This document shows, piece after piece, positions 34,701 through 45,497 of a DNA stretch of 64,000 bases. Made by a program: the position numbers and the translations under genes. Position 1 is the stretch's first letter. Each line of letters opens with the position of its first letter. Below the pieces are notes generated by a model. It saw only the letters and a list, made by a program, of their open reading frames with translations, was not told the DNA's origin and did not search any database. The DNA is from Symsagittifera roscoffensis (taxonomy: Eukaryota > Xenacoelomorpha > Acoela > Convolutidae), in contig NC_087068.1 in assembly GCF_963678635.1 (NCBI RefSeq), positions 56,018,467 through 56,082,466 of the forward strand, written 5' to 3'.

Positions 34701-37700
34701 CAAATAACTTCGAATGTATCGTTTTTCGGTTTTCCTTTCGGAGTTCATCGACTCTTTTCCATCTGCCTGCTGTTGATGTTGTGCATGTGTTGTTAGGTGA
34801 GCGAAGTGAGTGGAGGGAGAGGATGGCGGAGATGGAGAAGGAGCTGGAGATGGTGAGAGAGATGACAGAGGAGAAGATGCAGGACATGGCAGTGGCACTA
34901 GTAGTGGCACACGACTTCCAGGTACCACTCCTGCTCTTGTTAATATTATTACTGCACTGAATCAAATCAACAGCCATCTGAATATGGAGCAGTCTTTGAA
35001 CTGGAAACCCGCCTTTTGCCATAATTTTTTGTTTTTGGGTGTTTAGGTAGAGGAAAGCGAGAGAAGAAAGCGAGTTGAGAAAGAACTGGAAAATGCTCGA
35101 AGCGAACTGAGTCAACTAGAGAGTGAATGTAAACTACAGAGGACTGAGAGCGAGAGTATGAAGCGAGATTTAGAGAGCGAAAGAGAGGCGCACAGGATGG
35201 AGTTGACAAGTTATCAGAAACAGACCGAGGAATTGTCGACGAATATGAACAAACTAAAGAAGCAGCTGGGAGGGGGCTCAACTCCTCCGACTGCTGCGAT
35301 GGGTCAGACGACTGGTATCTTGAACAGCAACAGCAATAGTAATCCGACTGCGAACACTACTACTACAACTGCTGCTGCCACGGCGGCTGTAGAAACGACT
35401 AAGCCTATCTCAACAAATAACAGTACGGATGAATATTTGATTTTTTTTAAATACCAAAAAGTTAGCTTATAGCAATGAATCAGAGGCTCAACAGCGGTTT
35501 CCTCTAAAGATCTGATCAACTTGTATGTTTGTACCTTCACTTGTTGGTAAATCATATCAACCTACATCTTAGAGACTGGATTTTAAGTTATTGTTCTGTG
35601 TAATGAAAGTGGGGAGGAACTTTGTGTTCGGGTGTTTTGCTATTTTTAGCGCAAAATCAGTCAATGCAAATAATCATAAGAATATGTTGAGTGATATATC
35701 ATTTTTAAGAACTTGAGAATATGAGTTTTGTCATATATTGTGTTAATTTTATCAAAAAAGTGGCTATCATAAATTGTTCTAGAAATTCAAAGGGAATCTA
35801 TTTTCTTTGAACAAAGATTTCTTTAAAAAACAGCAAGTTGGTCTTTTTTCTGTTTAATTGCGTTCAATGAATTTTTTCAACTTTGTTGGCTATGCCTTAT
35901 TTCCAAGAGTCAATGAATGTAGTTAAGATTCTTATATAGGTCGTGATGATTTTTTTTAGGAAATGTTTTGAATTTTGTCCAGGCTCAAGTATACCTTCTC
36001 GCGGTTTGACTTTCGATGTCTTTTCGCTTGCAATTATCGAATGCGTTATGAAATGGAAATCTATACTTTTTCGGGTGAACAATTAGTTCAACAAAATCAG
36101 TCAAATGATTTATGATGCTGCTGACATGCTCATTTTTAAGAAAATTCAAATTTGACTACCGGGCACTAGTTACTGCTCATGCTATATCTAGAACTCAAAC
36201 TATTACGTATAATTAATGAGTTTTGATATCAATTTTCTACTGATGGTTTTTTCGGTTTCATATTTGTCGAGTTGAGCTTTGTCGGTTTAGTTTCCAAATT
36301 ATATAGTCTTCTGTGCATACACTCCTTATAAAGCTATCGTGGATCCTATCTGGGCGTTTTATGAAATTTGTTCCTATGTTATTACAAAAATTTTCAGCTG
36401 AGTTTCAGCTTATTGGATGTCGGCTTCAATTGGGTCGCCTTATTTACTAATTTTTTCCCGTTAAATGTCCGGTAGTACTATTGAGATCAATAGAACTCTG
36501 GCACTAATTTTTCGAATGCCAATTTCAATCCCACTAGGACCTTTTTGAAAAACTTAAATAAAATTAAACGTAAAAAAATGCATTTTTTTCTCGTTTTCCA
36601 CTTCCTTCTTCAATTGTAACATAGTACGAAGTTCTGTTTGCTAATTTTTTAGCGTCATGGTGCGCTTGTGTCGCTATAATTGTTGTATCGCGAAGCTTTG
36701 GCTCTGTTTTTACGTTCAGTTCATTTCCTTTGTTAAAAGGATTGCAAACTCCACTCGAACAGCAAAAGCGTGAAAGTGACGAAAAACGTGATTGACTTTT
36801 ATTTTCGAAGGTGGAATTTAAAAATCAGATTTCCCAGCAAAAAAAAAATTTAACCTTTTGATCCAGTTTTCTCCAAATGGATTAAAATGCGTTATTCTTT
36901 TCCGTTTCTCGACTCTTTTTCAACTGTCTGTTGGCAATGTTTCGAATTAACTGTTTCGAATTAAGTGTTTATTGTATCGTAAGTGTTGCTATGTGTCAAG
37001 ATTTAAGTCAAGAACTAATAAAAATTACGAAGTTGCTTTTAGGTAAAACTGTTGGCCTGAGTAATAAACCGGTCCAGATAAACCCGAAGTCGCCAACAGG
37101 TCGCGAGAAACCAGCAAAGTTTATTCGAATGTCATCTTTAATGGAACCGGTATCACCTTCACCGATGTCTCCTAGCCTGTTTAAAACAGCTACTGATTTT
37201 GACGCAGATGTTGACGATGACTGTGTTGACAATGCGCCCATCATCAAGAACGTGAGATCAATGGTGGAGAACTTCGAAAGTCCTTCTGGCAGTCCGCTTT
37301 CTGCGATAGAAACAGCACCGGCTGCCAAGCATAGGCGCTATTCAGGTCAGTTTGAAATTTAAAAAGAAACATCATTTACACTAGAGAAGCGGTGTTTTAA
37401 TGCGAAACCATGCTAGCAGATACTGTGTTTAAATAAGATCCGGAGATAAAGATGATTGAATTCAAGTTTCGATTCACATTTCTTATCTAAAGAGATGGTC
37501 GGCAAATTTTCCACACAAAAAGTTGAACATGATTTTTTAAATAAATTTGTTACTTTTAGTAGTAACCTTTCAAAAATGTTTCTTCAAATTCCGTCAAACA
37601 GATGAAACAGATTCGTGTGCGTCAAATAAATTATTGAAAATTGTTAATGTAAATTATTGTCACGATGGGGTTTTGCATAAATGGGTTCCTATTATTCAGG

Positions 37701-40700
37701 CGCCCAACGGAACGAGAAGCGAAGAGCGGTTCTGCAGTCGTCACACAGTGTGGACGAGCGACTGAGTGAAGTTGCGAAAGATGCCAATTTGAAGGAACTG
37801 GAAGACAACGAGAGTATCCTCAACAAAGTGTCCTCAGCAATTAAGAACATCAACGAGAAATGCGAAGCCACCGAGACTCCGAAATCTTCGGGTCATTCGA
37901 AACCCAGACCAATGAGATCACAGGTGAAATTGAAGTTCTAGCCGATTTCAAAACATCAAACAAAAAAGTCTCGAGAATATGTGTCGATTCAGATGAGATG
38001 TATCTTGATCAAAAGTTGTTGCTAAAATTGGTTTTTAGAGCCTTTTTGGAAATTCTGAGAAGTTCCTGATATAGGCTAAATACTTTTGAATGAATAGGAA
38101 TTGAAGACTTTTGCTTGCCAAATTGCAGTTCTAACCAGAATTTTCAATTTTAGATTTCGGCTTTGGAACTTTCAACTAAAGCATACAGAAGTCCTTTGAA
38201 TAAATTGAAAATCAACGACATAGTTGTATCTCGTGGATCCATGCCTCGCCAGAAGGTGTCAGACCCCATGCTCAAGCCAGGAGTGGTTGCGGGGGGATCG
38301 AACAGTACCAGTAGTGCGGCGAGCTCGGATTCTGAGAACTTGCAACCGGGTGTCGTTTCTGGGACCACTTCGGCAGGGCACTCGGCGGCTACGCTTACAA
38401 CCACAGTGATTGCGTCACCTGTCACGAATTCATCCTCGCCTACGACACAGTAAGATACGAGCATCCTATAATCATTAATTTCAGTCAATTCTTAATTGGT
38501 CAAACTTTTAAGTTCTGTTCTGCTTGTGGTGTTAAATTTAAGTTTGATTTTTTAAAAACCATCTCAAACTGCGGAGCGTTAAAACATCATGGTAAAAAAA
38601 GAAACTTGATACCAAAAATAAGTGATTGAAACCAAAAAAAATCATGAGATTAATGATTTATTTCAGTCACGGAAGGGGATTTTTTTTGTTTCAAAGAACT
38701 GTTGAAGATAGTCTGGGTGGTGAAGTCTCAAGTCTCATTTGTACCACAGTTATTAGAGCTATAATGAAATTAGGTCCCGTTTTTACCAAATTTTTTCATC
38801 TGTCAATCTTTTAGTGTACTGACCGCAACGTTGCCGTCCTCCACCCGCAGTGGTGCCAACGCTTCCTCGCCCCTCGTCACCACATTCACAACGGCCGCCG
38901 GCGTCATCAGCGGCGACTCAGTGGGCTGTCTCGGCAACAACAGTAGCTGCGGCGAGAACGACGCCCTCAAACAACTCATGCAGAAGGGCAGCCATGTCTC
39001 AGTGCGCAATGCACTCCTCGATTGGTGCAAAGAGGTCTGTTTTTTCCTCAGTCCAATGAGAGTCGTTTTTTTAGCGTCGGTGGCAATTTTATTTGCAATG
39101 ACACTAGCTGCTTTTTTGCTAGCTAGTGTTATTACACAAGCAACGCTTGTGTTATAGTATGAACTCTCTTTTTTTTCCAACCTAAGTCGCAAATGTGTTG
39201 CGAAAAAATGTGTTCATTTTGATAAATAACCAGCTATTAAGTACAGCGAATACTAAGGATATTAACACAGACTCTTATATCAAGAGTAATGAACGTAGTG
39301 AAGACTCTTATATAGGTCTTGCTGATTTTTTTCTGTTTTTTTTTCAGGAAAAAGTCTTAAAATTTGTTCACGCTCAATTTTGATTTTTCGGAGTTTGACT
39401 TGTGATTTATTTTTACTTTTAGCGTGTTTCTATTGTTAAAAGGAAGGCAAACTCCACTATCGAACAGCTAAAGGCCACCAAAATAGTGATCGACTTCCAA
39501 TTTTGAAAATAGAAATTTATTATCAGATTTCCTAGCGAAATAAAAGTTTTACTTATTGATCCAGTTTTCTGAAATTGGGTTATTTTTAACAAAAAGTGTC
39601 AATCATAAATTGTTCTACAAATTCAAAGAGCTTTAAGGCCATCTAATTTTTAGTTCGAAATTCAAAAGTTGAAGATTTTAGAAAAAACGAGTCGGTTTTT
39701 TTTTCAGTTTCCTTACGTTCATTGTTCTTTTCCAACTGTCTATATTTACAAAGAGCACTTTAGCTTCAAGGTATCATAAATATGTAGCGTAGAGGTAGGG
39801 AAGGAGACTCTCAACAAAATAAGAGAGTTTGAACCTGGGCAGTGTCGGATGTTTTAAATGAACTTTTTGAGAGCGTCCGCTCTAAATCCGCCCTGGTTTC
39901 CTCTCGTTTGAGCAATTTTTACATTAAATGAAATTCATTTGATTACGCTAGTGAGCAGCTAGAGTTTTAGTACGAACCTTCTTTTTTTCTGCTCGCAAGT
40001 GTTTACTTGTTGCCTTTTTGCTATAATCACGATCTGTAGGATTGGAAATTTCATAGGATCTGTTCTCGGCTTTGTTTGTGGCTAGTTTTTTCATTGACTA
40101 AGCGTCCCTGGCTGAGTGGTTAGTGCGCGAGACTCATAATTTCTCGGTTGTAGGTTCGTGTCCGAGACGTCGCCGAAGTTTTACTAATTTGAGGCTTATT
40201 CTTACTTCTTTATCGCGCTTCTTAGAGTTGCTTTTTTTCGTGCTCTCGTGTTTGCGAAGTGCATCTTCGCCTCTGTGTTTATTTCAGTAAGATGTAATGT
40301 CAGCTATGATTTTGCTGAATTTCCTTGTCATGTTTTTTTTCTCTGGAGTCTTTTTTGGCTTAAATGGTTTCGGCAGAAGTTTGTGCGAGCGAGCGTATTC
40401 TCATACTGCGAAACAACGTTTTTCAATTCAAGTCGTTGATATTAGTTCTGCTTTTGATGGCACTTTTTAGCAACAGGCAGCATCGTAAATTTAGTGGCAC
40501 TTGCTTCGAAGTTTGATTGCTTATAAATCAAAAGAGATGATGCTTTTTAAATTCGTCAAATCAACCGATTTGTCGCATTTGCTTTTCTGTTTGCGCATTT
40601 GCAGCTTCGCTTCTAGTTATATTGTTGTTTTTGCCTCAAATTGCGTTTTTGGTTTTATGAATGCGAAATTTTGTGTCAAAAAGGAAAACGTTTAATTGAG

Positions 40701-42190
40701 ATTTTTTGTTGGGAATTTTTTGTGCATGAAATTTTAAGTTTTTCGGATGCATGATTTATTCATTTTTTCAATTTCGTATTTGTTAATTTAATGTAACATC
40801 GTTTCATAATTAGTTTTCAGGCATTTCGTTTTAAAACGATTCAAGGTGATGGCATAGCGTATTGTTTTTTGTTCATGCATTATTCAAGATTTGTTTTTTT
40901 TTCGGAATGTGCGTGTTATTATTTTTAAAGAACAGTTTCAAAATTAAGTTTGAGCAAGTTTCTTTTGAATCGATTCAAGGTTATGATAGCCTAGCCTAAT
41001 GTTTTTTGTTATCTAGCATGTGAGTTTTCGTTTGTTTTTCATTAACGGGCGTGTTGTTCTTTGTAATCTTTTTTTTGTGTGATCCATCCCTCCCATGCTG
41101 CAATTTGACTTCTTTTTTGGTTCTGTTGATACAATTGGTTAATTGGTGCATTTAGAGTTTTTATAAAATTTCTGCTATTTTTGTGGCAAGTGTTTGAAAA
41201 CATGATTTTTAAGTTTTTTACAAGTTTTTTCAACTTTGCTCTTTAAATAAACTGCCGAGCAGCGTCGTGTTATATTACGAACCTTCTCTGTTTCTAACCT
41301 AATTCGCAATTAAAAGTGTTCATTGAAAGTGAAAAGTGTTTACTTATTTTGTGGGCTTTTCTGCTATAATCTGCTTTTTTTTATTTACACGGGAATAGAC
41401 GTGTGAACAATTCAAGGCGGCTTATGTTGTTATTTAACGAGAGGTGGAAGTTCAAAGAGAAGAAAAATTAACGTATCATCGTTACAGTTAAACACAAGTA
41501 AACATGATACAGAGCCCGAAAAGAGCCAGTTTTTTTTTTTAATTCGGCGGTCGATTTGGAAGTAATGTCGGTTGTTTCGTTCAGGTGACGAAGGTGTTTG
41601 CAGGAGTGGAGGTGACAAATTTCAGCAGCAGTTGGACAGACGGACTCGCTTTCTGTGCCCTGTTCTACTCGTGTGCCACCACCACACACCTCAAACAGTT
41701 CCCTCAATTCTCATCGCTAGTCAGACAGGCTTCCAAGGTACATGGCCACATCCAAAGCAGAAGATTGGGGGTGCGAATCCCCATGTGGTCGCCATAATAT
41801 TGAAAACAGTGTTGTTGTCTTCAAATTTTGAATTATAATTTCATATTGCCAGAAAGCGTTTGTAATGAGAAATTTTATGCATATTGTTCGGCTAATTTTT
41901 TTCGATTGAATTGAGTAATTAAAAATTTATTTATTTCAGAGACAGAACTTCGAAGTTGCACAAAAACTGGCGACAAGCATCGGTATCAAATTTGATTTGG
42001 TAAGACTTATTCTCGTTTATGTAGTCTTCAAACAAAACAATATAACAGGGTTTTTACTACCTATTTGATTTAGGACGTGGAGAAAATAATTGCTAATGAG
42101 CGCCCAGACTGGAAGCTGATTTTGCCAGTGGTGAAGGCGATTTTCGAAGGGATCTCTGTGCTTAATTCACCAGCACAATCACAGCCTTAA
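24088..42190 (+). CDS. Cytospin (SPECC1/SPECC1L family), 17 coding exons
   Basis: Coding exons: 24088-24608, 25518-25738, 26900-27076, 27704-27808, 28198-28391, 30043-30220, 30803-30977, 32046-32230, 34797-34921, 35047-35422, 37043-37345, 37700-37923, 38154-38449, 38815-39034, 41585-41737, 41940-41999 and 42074-42190. All splice phases agree and the total is 3630 nt, giving 1209 residues, close to vertebrate cytospin-A (about 1100). Order: Ser/Thr/Asn-rich N-terminus, coiled-coil exons, low-complexity and acidic linkers, the conserved INDIV motif, and a C-terminal calponin-homology domain with DITNFS-like VTNFSSSWTDGLAFCAL and ERPDWK. Family members bind actin and microtubules and organise adherens junctions and the cytoskeleton. 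The start is the first ATG of the open exon; an upstream noncoding or coding exon cannot be excluded. The gene appears intact. Confidence 0.9.
27126..27151 (+). repeat. C-rich homopolymer tract in intron 3
   Basis: A run of C with a single T interruption follows exon 3 by about 50 bases. No function is apparent; it marks likely slippage. Confidence 0.8.
28895..29350 (+). repeat. Intronic dispersed repeat family B, copy 1
   Basis: The phrase taatgaacgtagtgaagact, then cttatataagtct and tttttcaggaaa, recurs in other cytospin introns. The copy continues with caaatggcgcgaaaa, a tagtttcgaaagtgg phrase, atttccc, gttttctca, ttatcaaaaaagcgcc and tagaatttcaaagagctt. There is no coding frame. It is in the same orientation as the other copies and as the gene. 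Confidence 0.6.
30340..30420 (+). repeat. Eroded SINE-like fragment
   Basis: The phrase ggtggctagtgtttgt followed by a short tRNA-like stretch (gcgacgcaagactcgtaatc) matches the SINE-like family, but most of the head and tail are lost. Confidence 0.4.
31418..31800 (+). repeat. Intronic dispersed repeat family B, copy 2
   Basis: Same phrase order as copy 1: gagtcgatgaatgtagtgaa, cttatatatgtcg, ttcaggaaaagtctt, tagtttcgaaagttc, ttatcaaaaaagtgc, then gaaatttgaaaagcttt. It lies in the intron before exon 8. Confidence 0.6.
31820..32570 (+). repeat. Two related noncoding blocks around exon 8
   Basis: Blocks at 31850-32015 and 32430-32540 share the features gggaccctttgggtg / gggagaccctttgtg and a closing G/C-rich phrase (gggggcttcccccttgg / gggcgtccccc). 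They look like diverged copies of one short element flanking exon 8. A SINE tail phrase (ggtccgaagctctgcttcgt) lies at 32333-32352. Confidence 0.4.
32505..34235 (+). repeat. Composite repeat: SINE-like unit, ~900-bp segment, SINE-like unit
   Basis: A SINE-like unit at about 32625-32960 (A-box region gtccgtggttagtgcgtgag, B-box gtaggttcgtgtccgag, tail agcttcgcttctgtgtt) is followed by about 900 bp. A second SINE-like unit then follows at about 33860-34235 in the same orientation. The whole arrangement recurs at 39835-41375. The 900-bp segment has no long ORF on either strand. Direct terminal repeats around a noncoding centre resemble a non-autonomous element, or a chance composite that was later duplicated. 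Confidence 0.6.
35690..36060 (+). repeat. Intronic dispersed repeat family B, copy 3 (permuted)
   Basis: The family phrases are present, but the ttatcaaaaaagtggc block precedes the gagtcaatgaatgtagttaa block instead of following it. This suggests two adjacent partial copies or a tandem arrangement cut at different points. Confidence 0.5.
36690..36950 (+). repeat. Intronic dispersed repeat family B, partial copy 4
   Basis: Shares the phrases ttgttaaaaggattgcaaac, tccactcgaacagcaaaag, ttttcgaaggtggaattt and gatttcccagc with the copy at 39.4 kb. It starts with a SINE-tail-like phrase (gcgaagctttggctctgttt). Confidence 0.5.
39280..39740 (+). repeat. Intronic dispersed repeat family B, copy 5
   Basis: Contains gagtaatgaacgtagtgaag, cttatataggtct, ttttttcaggaaaaagtctt, then the ttgttaaaaggaaggcaaac and aaagagctttaaggcc phrases. 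It lies in the long intron between exons 14 and 15, again in sense orientation. Confidence 0.6.
39835..41375 (+). repeat. Second copy of the composite SINE-flanked repeat
   Basis: Aligns with 32505-34000 from ctaaatccgccctggtttcc onward. The left SINE-like unit (about 39960-40285) is the best preserved in the window: A-box ctggctgagtggttagtgcg, B-box gtaggttcgtgtccgag. The middle segment has the same phrases (acgggcgtgttgtt, gtgcatgaaattt). The right unit is truncated at about 41375. Confidence 0.65.
41744..41794 (+). other. Mini tRNA-like hairpin ending in CCA
   Basis: GGCCACA at 41744-41750 pairs with TGTGGTC at 41784-41790 (seven pairs, one G-T). The 3' side is followed by GCCA, as in a discriminator plus CCA end. 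Inside lies a T-arm-like hairpin, GGGG-GTGCGAAT-CCCC, containing a B-box-like GTGCGAATCCC. Only about 16 bases separate the acceptor strand from the T arm, so the D and anticodon arms are missing and it is not a normal tRNA. It lies a few bases after the exon 15 donor. Confidence 0.4.
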
Positions 42191-42401
42191 ATTGTATTTA
42201 AAATAGACAGAATTGGTGCAATCTTGACTAAAACTAAACTCTGATTTTGGTAATTTTTCCTTTATCGACACTGTCTGCCAAGCAGTTGTTAATTCGTTCG
42301 TTGCACAACTCATCAGCTAAGGCTGTGCTAAAAATCATAAAACAACCTGAAAAGCTTAAATTTATTTTTCGTACGGTTGACTATTACGCTGATGTACAGC
42401 A

Positions 42402-42407
42402 AATAAA
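42402..42407 (+). terminator. Cytospin polyadenylation signal AATAAA
   Basis: The first AATAAA after the cytospin stop codon lies 212 bases downstream, a plausible 3' end for the transcript. Confidence 0.55.
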
Positions 42408-42964
42408 GTAAATGTGTTTCTTCACAAAAAAAGATAAAAAGTCTGCTCTAAAAATAACGAATACAATCAAGGGCAATGTGGAGCCTATTCTACTTAGTTC
42501 GAATTGAAGGAGAGTCAAATGATGGAAGTAAAAATACCTAAGCGAGGAAAGTTGAATGGTTCCATGTGCATTGAAAATTTAATTCTGGTAGATATGTCAT
42601 CAAACAAGCGAAGGACCGTAAAAATCCAGGAGTAGTTTCTCGAGATCCGATTGTGGTAGAGACTAGTGAAAATGGTAGAGAAAATTCTCAGTTAGAGAGT
42701 AGAATTGTTAATTTTAGTTGGCGTCACTATGTAATACGTAGCGTCTGGAGATAAAAAACTGAACATTGCTTAACTGTATAAACACCTGTAGATTAAAAAA
42801 AAAATACGGGGACAAATCTCCGTAACTAGAGCGGAATTTCCCTCCCCTTTTAAGAAGACCCGTCGGTTTGAACCCGGTAATTCATATAAATCGCTTCCGC
42901 CCCATCCCGGCAACGTTTATGTCCCGCGATATAGTTCCAGGCTAGGCCCTCTTGGTCATCTCGT
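42408..42964. other. Region between cytospin and left LTR
   Basis: No gene is supported. The last 170 bases (about 42790-42964) are noticeably more GC-rich than the cytospin introns and resemble in composition the sequence to the right of the retrotransposon. The LTR element may therefore sit inside an older GC-richer element. Confidence 0.4.
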
Positions 42965-43357
42965 TGTAACATAGTGCTTCACACCTATGTTAGCTGGTAA
43001 TCATTAATTACCATAATTGGTGCGATTTAGATTAAAATGTCAATGCCATGTTACGTCAATGATAAAGTAATAAATCTATTTTTACTTAATGCAAACAATG
43101 AGGAGAATGAAAGAATCAGAATGATTGGAGGACCATTACAATCAAGGAGCTCAAAATATTAATTGAAACATTAATACTCACTTTAATTAATCGATCAGTT
43201 TAGACTCTAGAGAAAGGGGGTTGCCATCACGAAGCACATCCCTGAGTCGAAGATATTAAACCTAGACCGCACATCCATAACAACATACTTCATCACTCTA
43301 GACTGCAAAAGCAACACTTATCGATCAAACGTTTATAACCAGAAACGGTATATCACA
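42965..43357 (+). mobile_element. Left LTR of Ty3/gypsy element
   Basis: About 393 bp, starting TGTAACATAG and ending TATATCACA. It is repeated at 59032-59423 with roughly 92 percent identity by eye (about 30 differences). The LTR opens with an inverted repeat, TAACATAGTG against CACTATGTTA, around a short CTTCA loop. In this left copy an extra C interrupts the second arm. The divergence between the LTRs indicates an old insertion. Confidence 0.88.
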
Positions 43358-43375
43358 TGGTGACTATGAGTGGGA
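43358..43375 (+). promoter_or_regulatory. Putative primer-binding site
   Basis: The 18 bases immediately after the left LTR begin TGGTGACTATGAGTGGGA. A TGG start directly at the LTR edge is the expected form, pairing with a tRNA CCA end. I cannot identify the tRNA with certainty. Confidence 0.5.
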
Positions 43376-44050
43376 TGATGTTACCAACCACTCAGGACGA
43401 GCTAAAGCTGATTGTAAAGGGAGAGTAAAAACAAGACGACTTTCAACAAAAGACGACTTCCAAATTCAAAAAGCTGAAACACGATCACGGCAGTAACTTG
43501 CCCGAACAGCAGGAAAAAGGGGGCAAAAAACAGAAACTGATTACAGCCAGTGAGAGACGACAGCAAGGGGCAAAGGAAACTTTATCTGTTCTGTGTTGAT
43601 GACAACCGCCACACTTCTTCAGGAAAAGTGATACAGAGTACAAAAACAGTTAGTTAAAACTTAAACTTAAAACTCTCGGTTCTTAAATTTAAATTGATGA
43701 GTTCTCATTAGAAACCAGTCATATGAAATCATCTATGAGTAACTATTGAAAACCTATCTAGTGCTTAAAGACTAAACCAAATTGGAAAAAACATAGTGGA
43801 ATCATATTAAAGCCGTAAGGAAAGGTAACTTAAAAAGTAGCAGAAAGTTTAAATTATAGAAAAGAGAGTTAATTAATTCCTATCCTTAACTAATTACAGT
43901 ACGAGGTATCTGTAGATTTCCTTAGAGACAATAATTACGTCCTCAAACCTAAGTACCCACTGGGCATTGATAAATTCCACTATAAAAAATTGACTGTTTC
44001 ATCGAAATCATTTATCGAATCAGACTTGACAATCAAATAACTGTGATAAA
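43376..44050 (+). other. Untranslated leader of the retrotransposon
   Basis: AT-rich with many stops; no ORF. It lies between the primer-binding site and the Gag ATG, where a packaging signal would be expected, but I see no defined structure. Confidence 0.5.
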
Positions 44051-45476
44051 ATGGCACACGACCAAGTCACAGTCGAACCATTTGGCGGGAGCGATACCGA
44101 AGGTTTCGCCCAATTCGAACAGTTCTTCCAAGGATATGTGGGAGTAGCGGGAATCGCGAATGATCAGCAAGCGAACTTTCTTCAACTGCACCTGCGAGAC
44201 AACGAGTTGCAATTCTTCCAGACACTGCCAGCGCTAACGAGAGCGGACGTACCTCTTAGTCTAGCGGCGCTACGTGACCATTTTTGCAACCCTCAATTGC
44301 AAGAGGTTCAAGTCCTAAAATTCGAACAATCGAAGTTTGATATCAAGAAGGACTCACCAGAGAATTACCTGGTACAGCTCACAAAAAAGGCACAACGAGC
44401 CTACCCGACACCGGACATACCTGCGGTTGCCCCAATTGATGGAACAATAGCAGGCGCTGCCACCAATGCAGATGCAGCGCGCTTCCATGGAGAGACGGCG
44501 CAACGGCGAGAACGAATTGACGCAGAAAATGATAATAGGAACAATCAGATTAAACGTCTCTTTATTAAAGGCATGCCCAACTGGCTCCGTCCGGAGATGA
44601 TGGAACAACCAGCTGCCACAACAGTACGAGAGCTTTGCAACCTTGCACGCAAACTAATGACAATTAGAGACGTCTGTCGTAACGAAGACTACCCAGAAGA
44701 TAGCTTCAACGAAATAGGTGAGACAGTTTCTCACAGCCTAATCAGTGCGTTGTCAAAATTAACAACAGCCCAGGAACACATTGAGAAACAATTCAACTAA
44801 GTCCGTAGTGAGCAATCGGATCAAAGAAAAATGATACAGTCACGACCACAAGATGGCAAAGGAACCACACAGCAGTGCCCTCAACCGAATATTCAAAACA
44901 TTGGTGGGAATAGCAGTCAAGCCCAGCAACATTTGCATCAAGGAAATCATGCAAATAGTCAAGGAACTGGAAATGGCTCAAATCAGAACAATACGTCTGG
45001 CCCTACTCAAGGAAATGGATATGGGCAACATGGATACAACCAAAGAAGAGGTAGATTCGGTAGGGGGAAAAGGAACGGACAGCTGAGAAATGATGGGGGA
45101 TACGGAAACCAAGATTTCCATGGATTCCAAAATATGCAGTACCCCCCACAAATGTTCCAGTTTCCCCAACAGATATCTGGAATGCAATCGAACCCAAATT
45201 TCCAACAAAACCAGAACAACCCTCGAACAACAGAACACCCCATTCCATCCGAACCAGATGCATCCTCAAACCCAACAGCAACAAGCGATAGCAATACAGC
45301 CACAATCGAACACTCCGTTTGCCCAACAAGCCGTACAACCCATGATCCAGCAGGTGCACACCCAAAACCCTAATACATCAGCAGTTCGCACCGGATCAAA
45401 GTTCTGTGACCACTGTGGGAAGTTTGGCCATACTATCAGTCAATGTTGGTACAAACCCAAGCCCCAGGGACAGTAG
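44051..45476 (+). pseudogene. Gag polyprotein, broken
   Basis: The ATG at 44051 lies in a good context (aaaatggc). The first 249 codons look like a helical capsid region (ALRDHFCNPQLQEVQVLKF, then RLFIKGMPNWLRPEMM). TAA at 44798 is in frame with a Gln/Asn/Gly-rich continuation to about 45250, so it is a nonsense change. A frameshift there moves to the frame carrying one CCHC zinc knuckle (CDHCGKFGHTISQC, about 45407-45448), followed by a stop at 45474. The role would be virion core and RNA packaging. The knuckle spacing is the canonical C-x2-C-x4-H-x4-C. Confidence 0.8.
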
Positions 45477-45497
45477 CAACAGAATTTCCCGTTCCAA

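Larger units (their letters stand above)
26900..35422 (+). other. Cytospin exons 3-10: coiled-coil region
   Basis: Exon 3 opens with a heptad-rich helix (YTRSLEEENALMCEELQAT). Coiled-coil segments continue in exons 5, 6, 7, 8, 9 and 10 (for example LALQERLDKVSEEKEVVET and RKRVEKELENARSELSQLE). The segments are separated by short acidic or Ser-rich spacers. Exon 10 ends in an Asn/Ser/Thr/Ala-rich stretch. In the family these coiled coils drive dimerisation and microtubule or kinase association. Donor of exon 4 is GCGAGT at 27809, a second GC-AG intron; exon 5 has a weak GTTCGC donor. Confidence 0.8.
38815..42190 (+). other. Cytospin exons 14-17: CH domain
   Basis: The calponin-homology domain is spread over four exons. 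Exon 14 ends with VRNALLDWCKE (helix A), exon 15 has VEVTNFSSSWTDGLAFCALF, exon 16 has NFEVAQKLATSIGI, and exon 17 has IIANERPDWKLILPVVKAIF, followed by a short tail and TAA at 42188-42190. All core CH positions (the W of the first helix, DGLAFCAL, and the PDWK near the end) are present. The region between helices has a Thr/His run in place of the usual acidic loop. Confidence 0.88.

Noticed and set aside
41572-41838. 88-codon frame overlapping cytospin exon 15
   Set aside because: Out of phase with the CH-domain exon and runs into the intron.
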